Of a DNA stretch of 64,000 bases, positions 57,995-64,000 are shown one piece after another. The translations under genes and the position numbers were made by a program. The notes beneath the pieces are model-generated. The model ran no database searches. It was not told the DNA's origin and saw nothing but the letters and a program-made list of their open reading frames with translations. The stretch spans positions 812,203-876,202 of the forward strand of contig CAWATU010000003.1 in assembly GCA_963785125.1 (NCBI GenBank). The letters are read 5' to 3'. Positions within the stretch are counted from its first letter, which is position 1; every line of letters begins with the position of its first letter. Origin of the DNA: QHXN01 sp963785125. GTDB taxonomy: Bacteria; Acidobacteriota; Blastocatellia; Pyrinomonadales; Pyrinomonadaceae.

Positions 57995-59047
57995 ATGAGA
58001 GCCAAGCCTCTCGCCCTCGCCGCCGGACTCCTCCTCGCGACGACTCTCTTGTCGCCGGCGCCTGACGCACGCGCGCAGTCCGGTCGCGGCGGCAAGAACC
58101 CCGTCAACGCGCAGGCGCCCGGCGCGGCCACGCCCTTCAGCGGCGAGCGCGCCTACGCGCACGTCAAGAGGCTCGTCGAATTCGGCCCGCGCCCCTCGGG
58201 CTCGAAGGAGCTTGAGCTGGCGCGCAAATACATCATCCAACAGCTCGACGGCTTCAAGTTGTCCCAACAGGTGACGCTCGCGCCCGGCGGGATAAAGGGT
58301 AGTGAAGACGAGTGGCTTGCGGACACGCCGGTTGGCAAGGTCAAGATGGTGAACATCATCTGCGAGCTGCCCGGCGAGACCGACGAGACCATCATCATCG
58401 CCGGCCACTACGACACGAAGCGGTACAAGGAGTTCGCGTTCGTCGGTGCCAACGATGGCGGCTCCTCTGCGGGCGCGCTCATCGAGCTGGCGCGAGCCTT
58501 CCGCGCGCAGCAGAGGCCGACCCACTTCACCTACCGCTTCGTCTTCTTCGACGGCGAGGAGGCCGTCTGCCGCGAGTGGGACGAGTGCTCGAAGCCGGGC
58601 CGGCCCGACAACACTTACGGCAGTCGCTACGAGGTCGGGCGCTTGAAGGCGCGCGACCGTCTGAAGAAAGTGCGCGCGCTCATCCTGCTCGACATGGTCG
58701 GGTACGACAAGCTTGAGCTGGGGCGCGACGACATGAGCACGCCGTGGCTCGTGGACATCCTCTGGCGGACGGCGCGCGAGCTGGGGTACTCGAAGCAGTT
58801 CGTCGAGCGCGGAGAGGCGGTCGGCGGCGACGACCACGCGCCCTTTCTGCGCGCGGGCGTGCCCGCGGTCGATCTCATACAGCTCTCGACCTACCCGCAC
58901 TGGCACACGGCCGAGGACACGTTGGACAAAATCTCCCCGCACAGCCTCAAGGCCGTCGGCGACGTGGTGCTCGCGTCACTGCCGCACGTCGAGGAAAGAT
59001 TGAAGGGTGAGGGGGCGAGGGGCCGAGAGGGGAGTTCGAGACGTTGA
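57995..59047 (+). CDS. secreted M28-family zinc peptidase or glutaminyl cyclase-like enzyme
   Basis: The protein is 350 aa with a signal peptide (ending DARAQ). Zinc-site motifs of M28 proteins are visible: AGHYDTKRY, FVGANDGGSSAGALIELAR, FFDGEEAVCREWDE and VDLIQLSTYPHWHTAEDT. The sequence resembles bacterial glutaminyl cyclase-like members, in which zinc binds through Asp, Glu and His. It could cleave N-terminal residues or cyclise glutamine. It acts outside the cytoplasm. It is the first of a run of plus-strand genes. Confidence 0.85.
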   Translation: MRAKPLALAAGLLLATTLLSPAPDARAQSGRGGKNPVNAQAPGAATPFSGERAYAHVKRLVEFGPRPSGSKELELARKYIIQQLDGFKLSQQVTLAPGGIKGSEDEWLADTPVGKVKMVNIICELPGETDETIIIAGHYDTKRYKEFAFVGANDGGSSAGALIELARAFRAQQRPTHFTYRFVFFDGEEAVCREWDECSKPGRPDNTYGSRYEVGRLKARDRLKKVRALILLDMVGYDKLELGRDDMSTPWLVDILWRTARELGYSKQFVERGEAVGGDDHAPFLRAGVPAVDLIQLSTYPHWHTAEDTLDKISPHSLKAVGDVVLASLPHVEERLKGEGARGREGSSRR

Positions 59048-59108
59048 AGACTGTCTTGACTGTACGCCCTTCGTCCTTCTGCCGGCCCTCGCTCGTTGGA
59101 GGTCTCCC

Positions 59109-59549
59109 ATGCTGAAAGCTCCTGACATACTCGTTCCCGTAGACTTCTCGCAGACATCCATCAACGCCGTGCGCGTGGCGCTCGGCATCGCAGAGCCGGG
59201 CGGCGACCTGACGCTGCTGCACGTCATCGACAAGGACTTCATCGACGACGCCGTCGCGGCCGGGATGGGCTCGACCGAGGAGATTACGGCGCGCATGCGC
59301 ACGCAGGCCGAGTCGAACTTCAACACCGCGCTCGAAGGGCTCGAAGCGGGCGACGTGGGCGTAGAGCGCATGATCGTCGTCGGCAGCCCCTTCGTCGAGA
59401 TACTCAAGATCGCGCGTGACCTCGACCTGCCGATGATCGTGATGGGCGTCCGCGGCCGCTCGACCGGCGCCGAAGAGCTGCTCTTCGGCTCGACGGCCGA
59501 GAAGGTTCTGCGCGGCGCGCGCGTGCCCGTGCTCTGCATACCTTTCTGA
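59109..59549 (+). CDS. universal stress protein family
   Basis: The protein is 146 aa from ATG 59109. The fold is typical: ILVPVDFSQTSINAVRVAL at the start and the ATP-binding VMGVRGRSTGAEELLFGSTAEKVLRGA at the end (G-x2-G-x9-G-S/T). It is likely an ATP-binding stress protein. An A/G-rich run of heptamer-like units (AGGACGA, AGAACGA, AGGATGA) lies between it and the next gene at 59552-59572. Confidence 0.88.
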   Translation: MLKAPDILVPVDFSQTSINAVRVALGIAEPGGDLTLLHVIDKDFIDDAVAAGMGSTEEITARMRTQAESNFNTALEGLEAGDVGVERMIVVGSPFVEILKIARDLDLPMIVMGVRGRSTGAEELLFGSTAEKVLRGARVPVLCIPF

Positions 59550-59569
59550 GTAAGGACGAAGAACGAAGG

Positions 59570-60631
59570 ATGACAGAAGGCGTGAAGAGAGTCGCGGTCG
59601 TGCCGGGCGACGGCATCGGGCCGGAGGTGATTGAAGAGGCTCTGGGCGTGCTCGAACGCTTAGGCGAGACGCACGGCGTGCGGCTTGAGCTGAAGCGGTT
59701 CGACTGGGGCGCGGACAAGTTCCTGTCGGAGGGCGTCAGCTTACCCGAGGGCGCGCTCGACATGCTCACGTCGGAGTTCGACGCGATACTGGCCGGCGCC
59801 TTCGGCGACCCGCGCGTGCCGTCGAACCAGCACGCCGAGGACATCCTGCTCGGGATGCGGCGCGGCCTCGACCTCTACATCAACCTGCGTCCCGTCAGGC
59901 TGCTCAACGAGCGTTTGACGCCGCTGAAAGGTCGCATGGTCGAAGACGTGAACTTCGTCGTCTTCCGCGAGAACACGGAGGGCGCTTACACGGGGATGGG
60001 CGGCTTCCTCAAACGGGGCACGCCCGACGAGGTCGCCACGCAGGAGGAGATCAACACGCGCAAGGGTGTCGAGCGCATCATCGTCGCCGCCTTCGAGTAT
60101 GCGCGCGCGCGCGGCCGACGCAAGGTGACGATGTGCGACAAGTCGAACGTGCAGCGCTTCGGCGGCGACCTCTGGCAGCGCGTCTTCAAAGAGGTCTCGT
60201 CGCGTTACGAAGGCATCGAGGCGAACCACCAGTACGTGGACGCGGCGGCCATGTTCATGATTCTGAACCCGGCGCAGTACGAGGTGGTCGTCACGAACAA
60301 CCTCTTTGGAGACATCCTGACCGACCTCGGCGCGGCGCTCCAGGGAGGCTTAGGGCTGGCTTCCTCAGGCAACATTTACCCCGGCCGCGTCTCGCTCTTC
60401 GAACCCGTCCACGGCAGCGCGCCGCCGCTCGCGGGGCAGAACAAGGCCAATCCGGCAGGGGCTATCCTCAGTGCGGCGCTGATGCTAGAATACCTCGGTC
60501 ACACCGAAGCGGCGGCGGCGGTCGAACGCGCGGTGCGGGAAGCAATCGCCGCGGGCGAGACCACACGCGACCTCGGCGGCTCGCTCTCGACCCGAGAGGC
60601 GGGCGAGAAGATCAGAGGAAGAATAAAGTGA
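59570..60631 (+). CDS. isocitrate/isopropylmalate dehydrogenase family protein
   Basis: The protein is 353 aa. The NAD(P)-dependent beta-decarboxylating fold is clear: VAVVPGDGIGPEV, RRGLDLYINLRPVR, the catalytic Tyr/Lys region CDKSNVQRFGG, NNLFGDILTDLGAALQGGLG and FEPVHGSAPPLAGQNKANP. The loop FRENTEGAYTGMGG is closer to isocitrate, homoisocitrate or tartrate-type enzymes than to typical LeuB (RELTGG). It could be a leucine-pathway enzyme or a tartrate/malate-type dehydrogenase. The exact substrate is open. Confidence 0.85.
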   Translation: MTEGVKRVAVVPGDGIGPEVIEEALGVLERLGETHGVRLELKRFDWGADKFLSEGVSLPEGALDMLTSEFDAILAGAFGDPRVPSNQHAEDILLGMRRGLDLYINLRPVRLLNERLTPLKGRMVEDVNFVVFRENTEGAYTGMGGFLKRGTPDEVATQEEINTRKGVERIIVAAFEYARARGRRKVTMCDKSNVQRFGGDLWQRVFKEVSSRYEGIEANHQYVDAAAMFMILNPAQYEVVVTNNLFGDILTDLGAALQGGLGLASSGNIYPGRVSLFEPVHGSAPPLAGQNKANPAGAILSAALMLEYLGHTEAAAAVERAVREAIAAGETTRDLGGSLSTREAGEKIRGRIK

Positions 60632-60632
60632 T

Positions 60633-60701
60633 GAGGACTGAGGACTGAGGACTGAGTGAAAGATAGCTAGTTCTTCACTCAGTCCTCAGTCCTCAGTCCT
60701 C
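60633..60701. repeat. perfect 28-bp heptamer inverted repeat after the dehydrogenase gene
   Basis: Positions 60633-60660 (units of GGACTGA, offset) pair exactly with 60674-60701 across a 13-nt loop. The unit is that of the copy inside the acyl-ligase gene at 39573. Confidence 0.92.
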
Positions 60702-60715
60702 AGTCCTTCACAATC

Positions 60716-61465
60716 ATGACGAAGGGGCAGGAGACGGCGCAGAGGTTGATCGCGGTGGTCGTCATCATGGCGATGCTCGGCGTGATGGGCATCCCGCTGA
60801 CCGTCATCCTCTTCTTCGCGACGGTCGTCTACTTCGTCTGGCGCGCCGTCCAGCGCTCCGAGCAGCAGGACGTGAAGAACATCTTCGACTTCTACGTCGC
60901 CGCCAATGAAATCCTGCGCGACGAGGACAAGCGCTGGTACGGCTTCGAGGTCAACCGCGTCATCGCCGAGGGCGAGCGCGTCCTGCACATGATGGCCGAC
61001 CCGCCGCCGCTCGTCTACTTCACCCTCGGCTCGCTCTACCAACGCGCGGGCGACCACGAGGCCGCGGCCGAGCACCTCGCCTACGTGCTCGAAGAGGAGG
61101 GCGGGGACGAGGCTTCGCGCACGCAGCCGTCGTCGGAGCTGCGCCGCTACGTGGACGTGCTCCGGCGCATCGAGCGTGAGCCGAACGAGGCGCCGCAGAC
61201 GACGGCCGCCATGCGCGCCCTTGAGCGCGCACGCCGCGCGCGCGCCGCCGCCATGCTCGAAGAGAGCCGCGGTCGTCTCGCCGCCACTCAGCAGAGACAA
61301 CAGGCCGCCATCCCTGCCGCCGCGTCGCACAGGCACGAGGAGGGCGGGCTCCACACTCTGACGGGCAAGCGCCCGCTCGGGCCGCCCACGCCGACGCCGG
61401 TCGTGCCGCAGCCCATCGCGGATGTGCTGCGCGACCTCTACGACGAAGAGAAGAAGACGGCCTGA
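60716..61465 (+). CDS. TPR-like membrane protein of unknown function
   Basis: The protein is 249 aa. Two N-terminal membrane segments (LIAVVVIMAMLGVMGIPLTVILFFATVVYFVW) are followed by a TPR-like helical region (PPPLVYFTLGSLYQRAGDHEAAAEHLAYVL). A charged, Ala/Arg-rich C-terminal tail ends with LPAP-like Pro repeats. No specific family is recognised. It could scaffold other envelope proteins. Confidence 0.65.
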   Translation: MTKGQETAQRLIAVVVIMAMLGVMGIPLTVILFFATVVYFVWRAVQRSEQQDVKNIFDFYVAANEILRDEDKRWYGFEVNRVIAEGERVLHMMADPPPLVYFTLGSLYQRAGDHEAAAEHLAYVLEEEGGDEASRTQPSSELRRYVDVLRRIEREPNEAPQTTAAMRALERARRARAAAMLEESRGRLAATQQRQQAAIPAAASHRHEEGGLHTLTGKRPLGPPTPTPVVPQPIADVLRDLYDEEKKTA

Positions 61466-61485
61466 ACGTTGAAACGCACTTCGCC

Positions 61486-61521
61486 GAAGCGCGGCGGCCT
61501 CTTGGAAGGTCGCCGCGCTTC
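61486..61521 (+). terminator. hairpin before the Ser/Thr kinase gene
   Basis: Positions 61486-61499 and 61508-61521 form a 14-bp stem with a single mismatch and a short loop. T-rich bases (GTTTA) follow after four nt. Confidence 0.5.
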
Positions 61522-61608
61522 AGCGTTTATGAGCGGTGAGTCGGTACGATTTAATTCCCCCCTGGTACCGCGCTTTCACGTTGCGTTAATGTCATCCGCC
61601 CCCTTTTC

Positions 61609-61617
61609 TGCTATAAC
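61609..61617 (+). promoter_or_regulatory. extended -10 for the Ser/Thr kinase
   Basis: TGcTATAAC (61609-61617), about 50 nt before the start codon; no good -35. Confidence 0.45.
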
Positions 61618-61669
61618 GAATTCAAGCCTTACAATTTCGCCCCTCGCCGGTGTTAAGTGCCCCTGAACG

Positions 61670-63448
61670 GTGCTGATGGAGACAGGGAAGAAGGTCGGCA
61701 GCTACCGCATCGAAGAGCCCGTCGGCCGCGGCGGGATGGGTGTCGTCTATCGCGGGCGGCATGAGAAGCTGCCGCGCGTCGTCGCCATCAAGTCGATCAA
61801 CCCGCGCGGCACGCACGACCTCCGGCGGCTCCGCCACCGCTTCGAGCGCGAGGCGTACGTTCAGGCGCAGCTCGACCACCCCGGCGTCGTCAAAATCTAC
61901 GACTACATCGTCTCCGAGCAGACCTACTTCATCGTCATGGAGTTCGTCGAGGGGCGCTCGCTCGCGCAAGTAGTCGCCCAGCACCCGGGAGGCTTAGGGA
62001 TTGAGCGCGCGCTCGACCTCTTCGAGCAGATACTCGACGCCGTCTCCTACGCGCACACCTTCGTCTACCGCGACGAGTCGGGCACGACGCATCAGGGCAT
62101 CGTCCACCGCGACCTCAAGCCGCCGAACATCATGGTGACTGACGGCGACCGCATCAAGGTCACGGACTTCGGCATCGTCAAACTGGTGGGGGCGTCTGCG
62201 ACCGACACGTCGAAGATCGCCTACGGCTCGCCGCGCTATGTCTCGCCCGAGCAGGCCGCGGGCGAGCATCTCGACCAGCGCTCCGACATCTATAGCTTGG
62301 GCGTCATCCTCTACGAGGTGCTCACCGGCGAGCCGCCCTTCGGCGGGCCCGTCGGTGCGAAGGACGGCTGGCCGCGCACGGAGATTCTGCGCGCGCACAG
62401 AGAGCTTCAGCCGCGCCCGCCGACCGCGCTCAATCCCGAAGTCCCCGCGTTGATTGAGAAGATCGTGCTGCGCGCGCTTGAGAAGAAGCCCGAGCGACGC
62501 TACAACACGGCCGCAGACTTTCTGCGCGCCGTGCGCAAGGCGCGTGGCCGTGACACGTCGCAACTCGCGGCGGAGGGGGTCGCCGCCGCCACTCACACAA
62601 CGGCCGCGAAGGGGACGGGCGTGCTCGGCGAGGCGACCGACGAGCTGTCGGGCGATTCGTATCACACGCAGCCGATTTCGGCCGAGGCTGCGGGCGAGGC
62701 GGAGGTCTGCCGCGTGTGCGGCGCGACAGTCGATGAAGGTGATGCGGTCTGCGAGGTGTGCGGGCACGACCTGAGCGCGTCGCCTGCGACGGCCGAGCTG
62801 GCGCGTCAGGAGGCGACGATACGCCACCGCGGCGGTCAGGGGTTGAGGCTCCTCGGCGTCTCGGCCGCGCTGCTCCTGCTGCTCGCCGCGCTCGTCTACC
62901 TCGTCTCAAGCATCGACCTCTCAGGCCCGAAGGAGTCGGCGACGACCACGCCGACGCCCGCGGCGACGACCACGCCCCAGCCGACGCCCGCGAGCGTCGC
63001 TGCGCTCGCGCCGGCCGTGACTGTCGATTCGTCTTACGACGGCTACAACGCGCGCCCTTTGACGGACGGCGTGACCGACGTGCGCGAGATCGCCGCGAGG
63101 CGCTACAACCAGGGCAACTGGGTCTCGGCCGAGAGCCCGGAGCCGCACTGGATCGAGCTACGGTTCGAGAAGCCCGAGCGTTTGACGGCCGTCTACGTCT
63201 TCTGGGGTTTCGACCGCGACCGCTACATGCCTTCGCGTCGGGTCGAGCTGCACGCGCCGGACAGCGGCGGCGGCTGGAAGACGGTGGCGACGCTTGAGCC
63301 GGGCGCCAACTTCGACCGCACGGCCTTCGAGTTCGCACCCTTCGTCGCCGAGCGCGTGCGCCTCTTCCAGCCCGCGCAGGGCGGCCCGCAGAACCGCCCC
63401 TTCGTCATGTGGGTGCGCGAGGTGCAGGTGTTCGGCGCGCGCGACTGA
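61670..63448 (+). CDS. Ser/Thr protein kinase with zinc ribbon, membrane anchor and discoidin-like sensor
   Basis: The protein is 592 aa from GTG 61670, or 590 aa from ATG 61676. The kinase domain has GRGGMGVVYRG, VAIKSI, the HRDLKPPNIMV catalytic loop, DFGIVKL and the APE-like SPRYVSPEQ. After residue 290 comes a double CxxC zinc ribbon (CRVCG...CEVCG), then a membrane segment (LLGVSAALLLLLAALVYLV), a Thr/Pro linker, and a C-terminal F5/8 type C-like domain (YNQGNWVSAESPEPHWIELRF). The outer domain could bind a carbohydrate or surface ligand and signal to the kinase. Substrates are unknown. Confidence 0.88.
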   Translation: MLMETGKKVGSYRIEEPVGRGGMGVVYRGRHEKLPRVVAIKSINPRGTHDLRRLRHRFEREAYVQAQLDHPGVVKIYDYIVSEQTYFIVMEFVEGRSLAQVVAQHPGGLGIERALDLFEQILDAVSYAHTFVYRDESGTTHQGIVHRDLKPPNIMVTDGDRIKVTDFGIVKLVGASATDTSKIAYGSPRYVSPEQAAGEHLDQRSDIYSLGVILYEVLTGEPPFGGPVGAKDGWPRTEILRAHRELQPRPPTALNPEVPALIEKIVLRALEKKPERRYNTAADFLRAVRKARGRDTSQLAAEGVAAATHTTAAKGTGVLGEATDELSGDSYHTQPISAEAAGEAEVCRVCGATVDEGDAVCEVCGHDLSASPATAELARQEATIRHRGGQGLRLLGVSAALLLLLAALVYLVSSIDLSGPKESATTTPTPAATTTPQPTPASVAALAPAVTVDSSYDGYNARPLTDGVTDVREIAARRYNQGNWVSAESPEPHWIELRFEKPERLTAVYVFWGFDRDRYMPSRRVELHAPDSGGGWKTVATLEPGANFDRTAFEFAPFVAERVRLFQPAQGGPQNRPFVMWVREVQVFGARD

Positions 63449-63525
63449 GGCGGGCGTCGGAAACATCCGGCAAGCCCCGGTCGTAAGAACTGACTTGGGA
63501 ACAGTCCGCAGGAGGTGTGGGCAGG

Positions 63526-64000
63526 ATGTCTGAGTTCATCCCGGCAGTGGATGCTTCGGGCGGGGCCTATGTCGGCGAGCACTCCGTCAAACGCGTGCTC
63601 GCGGGCGACATAGAGTTGGTGCGCCGCCGTCTGGCGGGCGGGCTGGAGGCGCTCGGCTACACTGTCCTCAGTGAGAACCCTTTGCAGGCGCGGCGGGAGC
63701 AGTTGAAGGGCTGCCTCAGTGCGGACTTCACCGAGCACCAGCGACGGCTGGCCGTCCTGCTCCGCCCGAGCAGCGAGACCGCCACCACAGCCGTGTTCGA
63801 CTTTACGGTCGTACACGCCGGTCTGATGACGAAAGGTGATCGCCGCACGCTCGAAAGGGAGGTAGACGCGATCATCGCGTTGGCCGAGGCGCCCGGTGCG
63901 ACGGGCGTGTGCCGCTCGTGCGGAACCGAGAACAGCGAAGGCGGGCGCTTCTGCCGCCTGTGCGGCGCGCCGAACGAGGCGGGGGCGCCCGCGGAGCTTG
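63526..64000 (+). CDS. zinc-ribbon protein, cut by the right edge
   Basis: The frame from ATG 63526 is open to the end of the window (158 codons), with AGGAGG about 10 nt upstream. The first 110 residues include a mixed alpha/beta region (RRRLAGGLEALGYTVLSENPLQ, VVHAGLMTKGD). A double CxxC zinc ribbon follows (CRSCGTENSEGGRFCRLCG). No family is recognised. It follows the kinase, which has a similar zinc ribbon, so the two may act together. Confidence 0.7.
   Translation, partial: MSEFIPAVDASGGAYVGEHSVKRVLAGDIELVRRRLAGGLEALGYTVLSENPLQARREQLKGCLSADFTEHQRRLAVLLRPSSETATTAVFDFTVVHAGLMTKGDRRTLEREVDAIIALAEAPGATGVCRSCGTENSEGGRFCRLCGAPNEAGAPAEL

Overview
The window is about 64 kb of GC-rich (roughly two-thirds G+C), densely packed bacterial chromosome. 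The suggested source is an Acidobacteriota bacterium, perhaps of the Blastocatellia/Pyrinomonadales type. The reasons are a VWFA-related protein of the kind common in that phylum, an LptC/LptA-B and RpoN cluster of a Gram-negative didermal cell fused to a Gram-positive-style HprK/HPr phosphotransferase set, and many secreted proteins of unknown function. This placement is an inference from gene content, not a search result.

Layout. 1-8.8 kb: end of an HD-GYP sensor, then ftsY, ribD, rsmA, RNase J, a VWA protein, an ACT protein and an SDR. 8.8-12 kb: uppP (frameshifted), a PilZ protein and recJ (5' end apparently frameshifted). 12-22.4 kb: a regulatory block of lptC/lptA fusion, lptB, rpoN, hpf, hprK, rapZ, a mannose-type EIIA, ptsH and ptsI. 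No sugar permease is present, so this is probably a regulatory PTS. 22.7-27.6 kb: polysaccharide-export lipoprotein-like protein, a large Ig/DUF11-type envelope protein, a membrane protein and a CPBP-family membrane protein. 27.75-28.25 kb: RNase P RNA. 28.3-30 kb: RHH regulator, TPR protein, PP0621-like protein. 30-32.9 kb: feoA-feoB and a FeoB-associated Cys-rich protein on the minus strand, with a convincing promoter and Fur-type box; fur itself is at 56.6 kb. 32.9-37.3 kb minus: DUF3108 protein, hydrolase, pyrF, pyrD. 37.5-38.6 kb: two lower-GC or accessory genes. 38.6-43.3 kb minus: an acyl-AMP ligase/ACP/acyltransferase fusion and a frameshifted CocE/NonD hydrolase. 43.4-46.5 kb: pyrR-pyrB-pyrC with a terminator between pyrR and pyrB. 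48.4-53.2 kb: peroxiredoxin, cysteine synthase, a JAMM protease, a secreted triple-repeat protein, and a CysO/ThiS-E1-rhodanese fusion. This set looks like protein-thiocarboxylate-dependent cysteine synthesis as known from Mycobacterium. 53.3-55.6 kb: an AhpD/CMD-family protein whose resolving cysteine is encoded by UGA followed by a SECIS-like hairpin (probable selenoprotein), a NimA-like flavoprotein and a SnoaL-like protein. 55.7-56.5 kb: tRNA-Leu(UAA) split by a group I intron that carries an HNH endonuclease gene on the opposite strand. 56.6-64 kb: fur, ferredoxin, M28 peptidase, universal stress protein, an isopropylmalate/isocitrate-type dehydrogenase, a TPR-like membrane protein, a Ser/Thr kinase and a partial zinc-ribbon protein.

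The most unusual global feature is a family of intergenic inverted repeats at a dozen gene junctions. Each is built from tandem heptamers whose sequence is private to the locus. The arms are typically 28-36 nt, begin at or inside the upstream stop codon, and lie mostly between co-directional genes. One single-arm copy lies inside a coding sequence. Three genes (uppP, recJ, the CocE-like hydrolase) show single-base frameshifts that may be sequence errors.
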